Origin: Candidatus Sabulitectum sp.
GTDB lineage: Bacteria > Fermentibacterota > Fermentibacteria > Fermentibacterales > JCC-6
NCBI GenBank assembly: GCA_021107435.1
Contig: JAIOSV010000104.1
Coordinates: 1 to 64,000, forward strand
Direction of reading: 5' to 3'
DNA length: 64,000 nucleotides
Part shown: one piece after another, positions 9,926 through 19,681 of the stretch
Position numbering within the stretch: position 1 is the first letter of the stretch
Layout of the letters: each line of letters opens with the position of its first letter
The notes under the pieces: generated by a model
Databases searched by the model: none
Seen by the model: only the letters and a program-made list of their open reading frames with translations
Told to the model about the DNA's origin: nothing
Program-made: the position numbers and the translations under genes

Positions 9926-10885
9926 TTACAGCATTATGCTGTACTTATCCCTTTCTGCGGAATCAATTCTTTCTGCGGTAAATGTTTCACCCTGATTGGA
10001 AATAACAGTTACCTGTTCCTGCGCTTTGGTGTATGAGACCATAATTGCATTGAGAAGTGTAATGTTCTTTTCAGTTTTTTTGCCCAGAATAATGCCCAGA
10101 GGACCGGGGATATCCCGAATAGCAAGCTGAATTCCTGTATCCGCATGAAGCATTTTATCGTTCTCTGCCGCTGATCTGCCCACAAGTCCGACAGCCCCGT
10201 TTAAGAGGAACATCCGTCCGAATCTTATCATCCGTGCATTGTCTCCCGAAAGAAGACCAACCTCTTTAAGAACTCTAAGCCTGTTGGAATATCCGGGATC
10301 TGTCAGCAGACATCCTCCACCGGGAGAAGGGATATGGGAAAAACCGTATTCCCGTGCCATTTCCAGCTGTTTCGTCCGACCTCTTCCATTCAGATCAAGA
10401 AGACGTTCCCTGTCTACAAGACCCGCTTCCTCTATGGGTGTAGGATCAAGTATCCTGGCGGAAAGGGGTCGGAGAAGAATATCCCCGGTGCGGGATATGT
10501 TTTTTACCCTGTTAAGGGATCCCCGGTTCTGACTCATTGGACGCTGCCCGACAACTTCACCGGAAAATATGAAGTCGAACCCTTCCCTTGCTGCAATTTC
10601 CTTCAGCTTTCTGAACATGGCTGCATGGCAATCAATACAGGGATTCATGTTCTTGCCGAAACCGCTGGGCGGGTCAAAAAGGAGAGCCATAATCTCCGAA
10701 GTGAAATCAACCGTATGCCATTTAATTCCCAGAGCAGTTGCGGCTGTTTCTCCCGCCTGCACATCAAAGAAAGGACTGTCAAATGTTACAGCTTCCACAT
10801 GAATGCCCTGATCTATAAGAACTCTGGAGGCAAGCATTCCGTCCAGCCCCCCGGAAAATGCACCAAGTGCTCTAACCGATTTCAA
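9926..10885 (-). CDS. PP-loop tRNA thiolation-like protein (ThiI/MnmA-related)
   Basis: AFSGGLDGMLA PP-loop, NPCIDCHAAMF, SGEVVGQRPMSQ. Confidence 0.8.
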   Translation of the reverse strand: MKSVRALGAFSGGLDGMLASRVLIDQGIHVEAVTFDSPFFDVQAGETAATALGIKWHTVDFTSEIMALLFDPPSGFGKNMNPCIDCHAAMFRKLKEIAAREGFDFIFSGEVVGQRPMSQNRGSLNRVKNISRTGDILLRPLSARILDPTPIEEAGLVDRERLLDLNGRGRTKQLEMAREYGFSHIPSPGGGCLLTDPGYSNRLRVLKEVGLLSGDNARMIRFGRMFLLNGAVGLVGRSAAENDKMLHADTGIQLAIRDIPGPLGIILGKKTEKNITLLNAIMVSYTKAQEQVTVISNQGETFTAERIDSAERDKYSIML

Positions 10886-11532
10886 TGCCGGCCCTCCAGA
10901 ATCAGCCAGTCATTCTGCGTAGCCAGTTTTCTGAGTTTTCTTACAGGATGAACCGCAATCGCAGAACCGCACAGATCAAGAATGTATCTGTCCCCCCAGG
11001 AGTCACCAAGAGCCAGTGCCCGGGAAGGCTCAATTCCTAACTGATCCATCATTGCCATAGCCGGAGCTATTTTGGCCTTTCCGTAAGGTCTCTGTCCTAT
11101 AAGATGACCGGTGCATTTCCCGTTCTTCACCACAGGGATACTCCCTCTGAAACTTTTAAAGCCCAGACCTTCCGCTATAGCCTGCACAAGCGGAGAAAGA
11201 GATGCGGAAAGAATGAATATCTCCGCGCCATCTTCCTTATGGTTGTTGAGAATATTGAGAACTCCCGGCCGGACCTTCTTTAGCAGAAGGGGAGTACACT
11301 CTTTGACCTCATCATGAAGAACATCCATGGGAAGACCGCTGAAATATCCTCTGTTCCAGCCTCTGCCTTCCCGCATTGTTCTGATCGGATGCCTCAGATA
11401 GTGATACAGAAATCTGATCACAACAGCTCGGGAGAGTACCTTTCTCCTGAAAAGGCCAAGGACAAACTCCAGCTCGCTGGACACTGAAATCAGTGTTCCA
11501 TCAAGGTCACATATTACAATCCTGGGGTTCAA
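10882..11532 (-). CDS. HAD-IB family phosphatase
   Basis: CDLDGTLI motif, LSASLSPLV, ALGDSWGDRYIL. Confidence 0.85.
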   Translation of the reverse strand: MNPRIVICDLDGTLISVSSELEFVLGLFRRKVLSRAVVIRFLYHYLRHPIRTMREGRGWNRGYFSGLPMDVLHDEVKECTPLLLKKVRPGVLNILNNHKEDGAEIFILSASLSPLVQAIAEGLGFKSFRGSIPVVKNGKCTGHLIGQRPYGKAKIAPAMAMMDQLGIEPSRALALGDSWGDRYILDLCGSAIAVHPVRKLRKLATQNDWLILEGRH

Positions 11533-12386
11533 TCGCTTACCAGAACTCCACGACCGGTGCCGGGAGTATTGTCAAAAGTTTCAAGAACATGGACAAGTAT
11601 ACCCGGGAACAATCTTGGGAATGCCCCGTGGAAGAAGGAATGCGCCAGATTGGTGTATTCTACAATTTGAGTGGCATATTCACCGCAGGAAGAATCCTCG
11701 GCATCCACAAGCTGACCGATTCCTCGAACCTCATAGGACTTACTGTCAAGGAAAACCAGACTTGTCACCGGTTCCTTCATGAGATTGATGAAAGTGTGTG
11801 TTTCGAATGTTGGAGTGGAGTAAAGCTCAAGACTGATAAGCTTTGTGAGATCAAAATTTCCGGAATCGGAATACAAATCCTTGAGGTAATCAATCTTGGC
11901 AGGCATTGAACCATCCATGTTCTCCTGCATGAACTCTATTTTTTCAGCGATAATTTCTCTTTTTGGACAGAGACCCATGCCCTTGAAAGCGTTGTTTATG
12001 GTTAGAATGCTGTCATTTCTTCTGGCACCCCGTGTGGCCATAGCAGCGTTGTGCGGGCCAGCAAGGGAAGGAGGAGAACCGCCCTGACCTGTCATCATAT
12101 CCATAATTTGGTTCAGAACTTCTATGCGGGCTGTTAGATTCCACTCAAGAAATTCCTCAGGCAGCTCAGCGGTGTTATAATTTTCCCACACACCGTCAAC
12201 TTTTGCCCTGATGACACCTTGGGCTTCATTTGAAACGTCTACACAATCCTGAAGAAAAGAACCGTTGTGCCAAAGTTCCATAGTACCCTGCTCCATTTCA
12301 CCGGCAAAGGCTTTTCCAGCAATTGATGAAAGCAGAAGCGCTCCGCTTGCCTTGCTCGCCTTTTCAAGAAATTCTCTTCTGTCCAT
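11529..12386 (-). CDS. Tat-exported hypothetical protein
   Basis: MDRREFLEKASKASGALLLSSIAGKAFA twin-arginine-like signal. Confidence 0.75.
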   Translation of the reverse strand: MDRREFLEKASKASGALLLSSIAGKAFAGEMEQGTMELWHNGSFLQDCVDVSNEAQGVIRAKVDGVWENYNTAELPEEFLEWNLTARIEVLNQIMDMMTGQGGSPPSLAGPHNAAMATRGARRNDSILTINNAFKGMGLCPKREIIAEKIEFMQENMDGSMPAKIDYLKDLYSDSGNFDLTKLISLELYSTPTFETHTFINLMKEPVTSLVFLDSKSYEVRGIGQLVDAEDSSCGEYATQIVEYTNLAHSFFHGAFPRLFPGILVHVLETFDNTPGTGRGVLVSD

Positions 12387-12481
12387 GAAAACCCCCCTAA
12401 AAATAAGACTAACACAATAGGACGACAGATAGTTATTGTTGTCATTGATGTAAGAGCAATACTACCGGAGAGGAAAGTCAA

Positions 12482-14566
12482 TTGTCCAGACTTAAAGAAC
12501 TGGCTGAGAGCCGCAATGTCAATGCCTTTAAAAAGGCCTGGGAAGACGCGCTTAACACTGGAACTCCTGCAAAGGAACTCCTTGACTCACTTAATATCCT
12601 AAGAAAGACAGGGGAAGAGAGTCTTCCCCTCCACCTGGCGGAAGCCGCCCTCGAAAAAATGGACTCAGAAGCCAGAGAAGATATCCTTGAATTTGCTTCA
12701 GGGGCCGCCGATATCTTTGAACACTCTCAGATAATTGCAACTGCCCTGGTGGAGTCCCTGAGAGATAAGTATCTTATTTTTGAACCTCTTGAAGCTTTCA
12801 TATCTGCCAGCGGAGTGCTGTCTGAGAAAAAAACTCTCAGAGATTCCTGGAGAAGACTGAAGGAACTTCTCCAATGCCAGCAGGGTAATTTTCTTCTTCA
12901 CAAGGATTTCGGACCCGGCGAGATTCTGCGAACATCCAGAAGCTCTTTCACTATTGACTTTCAGAGATCAAGGAATCACGACATGACAGTTGAAGCCATG
13001 CTGGACTCAACTCGTCCTGTTCCTTCAGATTCTCTCTATGTACAAAGGTGGAAGCACCCCGATGACTTCGCGGCTCTTCTGGAACATGGAGATGAAGCAC
13101 TTCTTAATCGTGCCTTCCGTGACATGGCAACCGAGAATTCACTGAAGGAAATTAATCTTCTCAAACTTCTGGACGGATCCAATTTCAAACCCCGTCAAAT
13201 GTGGAAGGTGCTGAAAACCGCAGCAGCAGGCTCCGCTAACTTCATGGACATGGGGAATTCCATCATTCCTGCGGACAGTTCTTCTCTGCTGTCTCAGATC
13301 GAAGCTGTAATAGCAATTAAAAAAATGGCCATGTCAGAAAAAACGAAGACTGTAACCTCTTTGCTGAAAGCCGCCGAGAAGGGAGAAGAAACCCGACTTG
13401 AGCAGATCTTTGACAGAGTGGTCAGCCTGAAAGATATCGAAAAAGGTGCTGTGTTTGAACTTGCCTGGCTTTGCTCTGGTAAAGGAAAGGTCAAGAAATT
13501 TGAGGAAAGAACCCGTCACCTGCTTGAGATGAAAGCAGTAAGAGTACAGAGAGCCATGGATGAAATCCACTCCGCGCCCTGCAAAAAACTTTACATGCAG
13601 CAATTTTTCGCAAACTCTCCTGATGAAACAGAAATATGGATACTGCTGGACAAACTCCCCAGAACCATGCGGGAACAGGCTGCTGACTACGCAGTGAAGT
13701 TCAATCAGGAAGTACATGCGGAATACGTACTCAAGGCTCTTGATGACCCGGGAGAAACCGCGCATTTCATGTGGGCTCTGGAACGCGCGGCAAAGCTGGA
13801 TGACTACATGGAACCCGTCAGGATAGTTGAACTGGCTCTCAAAAATCTGAATTTCGCCAAATCCGACATGCAGAGACGGGTGTGTACGGTTCTCATGGAC
13901 AAGCTGAGACCGGAGCTTGAGCAGCACATCTCACTGCTTGATACCAGAAGACTTGAGACTCTCACAGAAAACCTGGAAGAGAGCATTGGCGCCCAGGAAA
14001 GCGGTCTGGTTTTACTGGCCCGAAGAGAGCTCTCCGGCAGACGCACAGGAGGATTCACCAACATCAGGAAATTCTGGGAAAGTGACACTATTTTCAGCAG
14101 TCGCGATGGCATTTCCAGAAGAATTGAAGAGATTGAAAAGATCCGAACAGTCCAGATACCTTTAGCCGCAAAGGCAATTGCCGAAGCCGCATCTCACGGT
14201 GATCTGTCTGAAAATGCTGAATACACTGCAGCTCTCGAGAAAAGAGACTTCCTGCTGGAGATGCTGAACAGATACAGAAAGCAGCTTAAACTTATGAGAC
14301 CATATCCGGTAGGACAGGTAAGCACTGAGATTATCAGCCCTGCCACCAGAGTAATACTGGAATCAATGGATGCCAGCCTGAAATTGCGAACGGTCTGTGT
14401 GGTTGGCATGATGGACGCAGATGCCGACAACGGATATATCAATTACAAAGCTCCATTGGGTGCTGCTCTACTGGGACTTACAAAGGGTGATACTGTTCAA
14501 CTGCCGGGAGACAAAGATTCGATATGGAGAATCACTGACATTTCACTGATGGAAGAGAAAATGTGA
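12482..14566 (+). CDS. GreA/GreB-domain protein with ~540-aa N-terminal extension
   Basis: C-terminal SHGDLSENAEYTAALEKRDFLLEML coiled-coil tip and PLGAALLGLTKGDTVQLP C-terminal domain; TTG start. Confidence 0.85.
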   Translation: MSRLKELAESRNVNAFKKAWEDALNTGTPAKELLDSLNILRKTGEESLPLHLAEAALEKMDSEAREDILEFASGAADIFEHSQIIATALVESLRDKYLIFEPLEAFISASGVLSEKKTLRDSWRRLKELLQCQQGNFLLHKDFGPGEILRTSRSSFTIDFQRSRNHDMTVEAMLDSTRPVPSDSLYVQRWKHPDDFAALLEHGDEALLNRAFRDMATENSLKEINLLKLLDGSNFKPRQMWKVLKTAAAGSANFMDMGNSIIPADSSSLLSQIEAVIAIKKMAMSEKTKTVTSLLKAAEKGEETRLEQIFDRVVSLKDIEKGAVFELAWLCSGKGKVKKFEERTRHLLEMKAVRVQRAMDEIHSAPCKKLYMQQFFANSPDETEIWILLDKLPRTMREQAADYAVKFNQEVHAEYVLKALDDPGETAHFMWALERAAKLDDYMEPVRIVELALKNLNFAKSDMQRRVCTVLMDKLRPELEQHISLLDTRRLETLTENLEESIGAQESGLVLLARRELSGRRTGGFTNIRKFWESDTIFSSRDGISRRIEEIEKIRTVQIPLAAKAIAEAASHGDLSENAEYTAALEKRDFLLEMLNRYRKQLKLMRPYPVGQVSTEIISPATRVILESMDASLKLRTVCVVGMMDADADNGYINYKAPLGAALLGLTKGDTVQLPGDKDSIWRITDISLMEEKM

Positions 14567-14835
14567 TGTTGTGCATTCTCTGCGGTGAACCGTGGCAGCA
14601 AAAAGCCATGCCGTTCAGTGCTGTCTGTGAAAAATGCCATTGCTGGCTGCACTCCTGTATTCAGTGCGCATTGTGGGATTCCCGATCACGGATGTGCAAA
14701 TCCATGACCACTGATTCTGTGGCAGACCGGCAGGGGAAAAATTTCTGCGAGGAATGGAAACCCCACGACACGGAAGCAACAACTGATATGATTAAAAATC
14801 CTGTCGGAAAATTTGCTTCGCTTTTTGGAGATTAG
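14563..14835 (+). CDS. Small Cys-rich (zinc-ribbon-like) protein
   Basis: CILCGEPW...CEKCHCWLHSCIQC...CEEW; 4-nt overlap with previous gene. Confidence 0.65.
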   Translation: MMLCILCGEPWQQKAMPFSAVCEKCHCWLHSCIQCALWDSRSRMCKSMTTDSVADRQGKNFCEEWKPHDTEATTDMIKNPVGKFASLFGD

Positions 14836-14838
14836 CAT

Positions 14839-15876
14839 ATGCGCATTATTGTAGCCACCACCCACACCATACCAGCCTACTCTGGAGGCTGGACTACCCC
14901 ACTGGATCTACTCGGGAATGATCATCAGGTGATGTATATTGTTCGCAACTACAAAGCTGGCACAAGAATAATTGAAGGAATTAAATGCGTGGGAGTAGGA
15001 TCATCTGGTTCAATAACCTGTTCCTGGGATTTCGCCGAAAAATACAGACATGCAGCAGTACAAAGATTGTTTCGCATGGCACTGAAGAAGCATTTTCGAG
15101 AATTCAATGCCGATTTTGTTCTGTGCCTGGATCCGGAAGCAGGCTATTCCGCAATGTATTCCGACCTCCCCTATGCCATGCGTTTTCACTCAAAACTGGA
15201 ATCGGAACATCTGGGATCAGACTTTGGTGCACTGATGAAGAATTCAACTTTCGCAACCGCCTGTCCTGCCACTCATATCCCCGATCTTGAGGTTCTCGCT
15301 CACAATCAGGATTTGTCCAGATTCGTTTACACTGAAAGTCAATCAGCAGAAAAAGCTCTTCTGCTCACCAGCATTGACAGAATTCATGAACCGGAGCTTT
15401 TCGTTGAAGGAGTAATGCTTTCAAAAACAATGAAGGGCGATATTGTCGGTACAGGCCAGGACAGAAAAAGGATTGTCTCTCTCTGTAAAGAAACAAATGG
15501 AAGGGTGCGCTGCCTGCCACCTGTACCCCGCCTGAAAGTACCGGAGCTTCTCAGCAACTATCAGGTGGGAATCGCTACCGTTCAGGAGGTTTCTCCAATC
15601 GTTTATCAGATGAAGGTAAATGCCTATATGGCCGCAGGTCTCTACACTCTTGCGAAGCCGTGGACTCACATAGCATACGAAGCGCCGGGTCTTATCAGCA
15701 CATTTACCACAGCGAGAGACATGGCTGATCATCTTGATTACCTCTGTGACAACTGGGCTGAAACTCTTGAAACTCGCAGGAAAGCCAGAGACTGGATCCA
15801 CAAACATTACTCGGTAGAAATTCCACGAAAACGCTTTAACGAAATACTAAAAGAAAAATTCCCCGCGAAAACCTGA
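14839..15876 (+). CDS. Glycosyltransferase-like protein
   Basis: GT4-like C-terminal region VPELLSNYQVGIATVQEVSPIVYQMKVNAYMAAGLYTLAKP; located in glycan locus. Confidence 0.6.
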   Translation: MRIIVATTHTIPAYSGGWTTPLDLLGNDHQVMYIVRNYKAGTRIIEGIKCVGVGSSGSITCSWDFAEKYRHAAVQRLFRMALKKHFREFNADFVLCLDPEAGYSAMYSDLPYAMRFHSKLESEHLGSDFGALMKNSTFATACPATHIPDLEVLAHNQDLSRFVYTESQSAEKALLLTSIDRIHEPELFVEGVMLSKTMKGDIVGTGQDRKRIVSLCKETNGRVRCLPPVPRLKVPELLSNYQVGIATVQEVSPIVYQMKVNAYMAAGLYTLAKPWTHIAYEAPGLISTFTTARDMADHLDYLCDNWAETLETRRKARDWIHKHYSVEIPRKRFNEILKEKFPAKT

Positions 15877-15879
15877 CAG

Positions 15880-16141
15880 TCTTTAGGACATTTCGAGTGG
15901 AACATCTCTGCAGACAGCAGATATACTGGTGCGGGCGCTCTCTGGATAAAAGATGAAAAAACGATAAACGCCCTTACAGGCGGGGCCAAAATCGGCTGGA
16001 GAATAGCCCTCCATGTCCACGGACTTCCTTTTGATCTGGAACCATATCTGTGTCTGGGAGTCAATTTCCTCTGCAACAGTGAAGAAAGTTGAATTTCTGC
16101 AGCCCACGCTTCACCCTGGAACCAAACTTGATATCTACTGA
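15880..16141 (+). pseudogene. Fragment of an outer-membrane-like protein, frameshifted C-terminus
   Basis: FEWNISADSRYTGAGALWIKDEKTINALTGGAKIGWRIALHVHGLPFDLEPYLCLGVNFLCNSEE then frame change VEFLQPTLHPGTKLDIY*. Confidence 0.45.
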
Positions 16142-17715
16142 GAGCGGGAAATTCTATTCCTGATCTTTTCTGTAACCTGAGATAATGCACTGGAAAATGT
16201 TGTGCTTCCAAGACCATAAAGAACCAGAACCATGAGAAAAACACCAACTGCAGTGTATGAAATCAACTGAGTAAATCGCGTAACCAGAGATGCTTCAGTT
16301 GAAAAGGGCCAGAAGTAAATCAGCAAAAGACAACCGGAGGCAAGGAGTACATTAGCTGAAAGGATTTTCAGCTGTTCCCTGATAACCAGTCGCAAATTCA
16401 GGCCTCCCATTTTTCTGGAGAGAGACCATATCAGATAAATGGTTTTGGCTGTTGATGTTACTGTTGTTGCCAGTGCAAGTCCGCCTATTCCCAGAGGCCC
16501 AACAAGAATCAGATTCAGCAGTACATTGGCGATAATGCCGAATATTCCTATTGCTACAGGAGTTGCCGAATCCTTCTGAGCATAAAAGACGCGGGAAACA
16601 AGTGAGCCAATACCGAACTGAGCAAGCCATGGAGCGTAGAACGCAAGCGCATATCCTATGTACCGTGAATCCTCTCCCGAGAAATTTCCCTTCTGGAAGA
16701 GGACGGAGACAACCGGAACAGCCAGAATGGTTAGAAGTGCTGAGGTGGGAAACATCACAAGGGATGTGGTGTTAATGCTTTTCCTGAGAACAGACAGAAG
16801 CTCATCTTTCTTGCCCTTTGCTGCTTCCGCAGAGAAGCTGAGGTCAGCAAATGTTAGAAAGGGATAAAATACAACGGCAAGAACAATGTTCTTTATTCTG
16901 TTGGCATAGTCTATGGCTGTAACCGAACTCTCAGGAAGAAAAGAAGCCAGCATCTTATCCGCAATAGGAGCCAAAAAACCCACCAGAGTTCCTCCCACAA
17001 CAGGAGCAGCCATTCTTGCCAGTTGCCCCATGAATGAATCATCTGAAATGGAGGGACGAACCTTAAACCCGCTTCTATAGCTTTGAACAAGAAGAAAAAC
17101 AAACTCCACCAGAGCACCAGCGAGCATGGAAAGGGGAAGGATTTGAATTCCCATACCGTCTCTGACCACCAGTAGAACTGTGAGAGATACAGTCAATCCT
17201 AAAATCCCGGAAAAGGCAAGAGAGGTAAATCTTCTCTCATACTTTATAAAGTTAGCCAGTATCCCGTTAGTGGTTCCAAGAATCACCATTGGAAGAAGTA
17301 TCCGGAAAAGGCTTGAAGCAAGTCCCAGTAACTCCTGTGACCCATTGGGACTTACTATCTGTACAAGAGCCCCACTGAAAAACCAGAGAACTGCGATAAG
17401 CACTGAACTTGTAAGAACAAGCCAGGATATTGTCCTGTTCACGAACGCAACTGCTCCATCATGCCCTCTCTTCTCCATAACTCTGGAGTAGATAGGTATG
17501 AAAGCCGAACCAAAGGAATGAGAAACTACCTGCCTGACAAGAAACGGAAACACCATGGCTACAGCAAGAGCATCAGTACGCCAGTTCGCTCCGAAAATTG
17601 ATGTTATCTGAGCAAATCGAATGTAGGCAAGAAGAGCACCGGCAACACTGCTGGCGGAAAGAGCAGAAAGACCCATGATTTTACTGTTTCCCGCAGGTCT
17701 TGCTTTTTCAGTCAT
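16135..17715 (-). CDS. MurJ/Wzx-like lipid-linked oligosaccharide flippase
   Basis: Polytopic ~526-aa protein: SSVAGALLAYIRFAQITSIFGANWRTDALAVAMVFPFLVRQV.., MATE/MurJ-type features. Confidence 0.85.
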   Translation of the reverse strand: MTEKARPAGNSKIMGLSALSASSVAGALLAYIRFAQITSIFGANWRTDALAVAMVFPFLVRQVVSHSFGSAFIPIYSRVMEKRGHDGAVAFVNRTISWLVLTSSVLIAVLWFFSGALVQIVSPNGSQELLGLASSLFRILLPMVILGTTNGILANFIKYERRFTSLAFSGILGLTVSLTVLLVVRDGMGIQILPLSMLAGALVEFVFLLVQSYRSGFKVRPSISDDSFMGQLARMAAPVVGGTLVGFLAPIADKMLASFLPESSVTAIDYANRIKNIVLAVVFYPFLTFADLSFSAEAAKGKKDELLSVLRKSINTTSLVMFPTSALLTILAVPVVSVLFQKGNFSGEDSRYIGYALAFYAPWLAQFGIGSLVSRVFYAQKDSATPVAIGIFGIIANVLLNLILVGPLGIGGLALATTVTSTAKTIYLIWSLSRKMGGLNLRLVIREQLKILSANVLLASGCLLLIYFWPFSTEASLVTRFTQLISYTAVGVFLMVLVLYGLGSTTFSSALSQVTEKIRNRISRSQ

Positions 17716-18559
17716 TCAATGCACCCGGCAATTTTGGAGGAACCCCGGTGAGTACTGATTGAAGTGCCCGGTAATACCCTGTAAAAGCCCGGGGATTTAC
17801 TGCCGCATACGCAGACAGTCGAAGAATACACTTGGTGATTATCATCTTCCTGACCGCGTCAGCATTGACAGAGTCGTGATTCCTGAAAAATTCAAGCATC
17901 CCCCAGTGGAAGCAGGAAAGTCTGGTGGCAGTAACTCTGTTAGAACCGGACCCCTCATCGTGCAGAAATCTGCCTCCCCGGCAGAAATCAACATTCATTC
18001 CCTGCTTTTCTGCTCTTGCGCAGAAATCCACATCTTCAAAAAAAAGGGGATACCGATTGCTGAATCCACCTGTCTTCAGAAAATCATCCCTGTGGATCAT
18101 GATCAAAGAGCCCTGAAGCCAATCCGTATGATCTCTGTTCCAGAGGGACTCAGCCGGCTTGAAAATCTGTGATTTGACCCAGCTTTTATCCGGCCATACT
18201 CCCGTGGAATGACCCTCCCCGCCAGTGGAGTCAACAGTAGAAGCACCGGTTAAATTACCCCTGGCATGATAATCAAGTAAAATCTCCAATGACTCTTTGT
18301 TTTCCGGAAGAGTGTCAGGATTTGTAATAAGCACAACAGGGCTATCTGCTTCCTGAACAGCACGATTGATACCTCCGCCAAACCCGTTGTTGCTTATGAA
18401 TGGCAGTACCTTTGCATAACTGTTAATGCCCCGGGGAATCAGATTCCCATTATCAGCTATCAGACAGGCAGCACCGGTACCGGACCATTTCCGTACCCAT
18501 TCCCTGACAACATCAGGGTTACCGAATGCAACTGTAACCACGGTAATAGGCAGAGACAA
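17708..18559 (-). CDS. Glycosyltransferase family 2
   Basis: NNGFGGGINRAVQEADSPVVLITNPDT; FFEDVDFCARAEKQG. Confidence 0.85.
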   Translation of the reverse strand: MSLPITVVTVAFGNPDVVREWVRKWSGTGAACLIADNGNLIPRGINSYAKVLPFISNNGFGGGINRAVQEADSPVVLITNPDTLPENKESLEILLDYHARGNLTGASTVDSTGGEGHSTGVWPDKSWVKSQIFKPAESLWNRDHTDWLQGSLIMIHRDDFLKTGGFSNRYPLFFEDVDFCARAEKQGMNVDFCRGGRFLHDEGSGSNRVTATRLSCFHWGMLEFFRNHDSVNADAVRKMIITKCILRLSAYAAVNPRAFTGYYRALQSVLTGVPPKLPGALND

Positions 18560-18742
18560 GAATAACCCCTCCAGAGGTCAGAACAGTAATGTCGAATAAG
18601 TAGGCAATATAGTTTATTTACCTTATGTCATAATTCTCCGGTACGGGGCTTTTCTTTTTTTCCAATCTGAGCTATTTTGCTCCGATCAGATTGGTTGAAC
18701 CCGATTGGTTTCTTTTTTTACTTAAAAGACAGGTTTGCTTAT

Positions 18743-19663
18743 ATGATTCTTTCAAAAAAACTCCCTTGCGTTGGTGTCCTGATGATCAACTACAACCAAT
18801 GGGAACTAACCCGCAAGTGTGTTGAATCTCTTCTGAAATCGGAAGGAATCGCGGTTGTAATTGGCCTGGTAGACAATAACTCCAGAGAACCAGCTCCCTC
18901 CTGGGTGGAAAACACATCTGAAATCAGCTTTTATCAGAATTCCGACAATTACGGCTTTATCGCAGGCAATATTAAAGCCTATGAAATGGTTATTCTGCGG
19001 GATGTTGATTTTGTAATTCTGCTAAACAATGATACTGAAGTCGCGCCGAACGCTCTTAAACTTCTCGTAACCAATTTCAAGAACCACCCTGATACAGGAC
19101 TTGTGACTCCTGCCATTACCTACGCCGAAGACAGAAATGTCATCTGGCACGCAGGCGGCACATTCATTCCCAGGAGAATGGGTGTAAGACAGCTATACAG
19201 CACAGTCTCTGAACTTCCTGAAAACGCAGTTGAAGTGGATCAGGTTTCCGGATGTGCCATGATGATGCGACCGGAACTTTTCAAAAGAATTGGATATCAG
19301 AATCCGGATCTTTTTATCTACCACGAGGACGTAGAGCAAAGCCTGAAATCCAAAGAGATGGGCTTCAAAAACTATCTTGTACCTGCAGCCAGGGTAATTC
19401 ATCATGTTTCCATTACAGTGGGTGGAGTGCTCTCTCCGTTTGCCGTTTATTTTACTCACCGGAACAGATACATCTTCGCCCGCCGTAATCTGAAAGGAAT
19501 GGATCTGTTTGCATTTCGACTTTATTACTTATCCGTAACTCTGTTAAAAACAGTTATCTATCCTGTGAAAAAATGCGGCTATCTCGTTTACTGGATGTGG
19601 CTTGCTCTTTTGCACGGAGTAATGAATACTCCCCGCAAAAGGCCCCGGAAGCTCTTTCTCTGA
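18743..19663 (+). CDS. Glycosyltransferase family 2 (rhamnosyltransferase-like)
   Basis: VLMINYNQWELTRKCVESLL; FVILLNNDTEVAPNAL; IYHEDVEQSLKSKEMGF. Confidence 0.88.
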   Translation: MILSKKLPCVGVLMINYNQWELTRKCVESLLKSEGIAVVIGLVDNNSREPAPSWVENTSEISFYQNSDNYGFIAGNIKAYEMVILRDVDFVILLNNDTEVAPNALKLLVTNFKNHPDTGLVTPAITYAEDRNVIWHAGGTFIPRRMGVRQLYSTVSELPENAVEVDQVSGCAMMMRPELFKRIGYQNPDLFIYHEDVEQSLKSKEMGFKNYLVPAARVIHHVSITVGGVLSPFAVYFTHRNRYIFARRNLKGMDLFAFRLYYLSVTLLKTVIYPVKKCGYLVYWMWLALLHGVMNTPRKRPRKLFL

Positions 19664-19681
19664 AATAGTACACAAATGAAA

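Noticed and set aside
10334-10951. 205-aa plus-strand ORF
   Set aside because: Antisense to the PP-loop gene; codon-bias shadow ORF.
13334-13927. 197-aa minus-strand ORF
   Set aside because: Antisense to the Gre-fusion gene; no recognisable domain.
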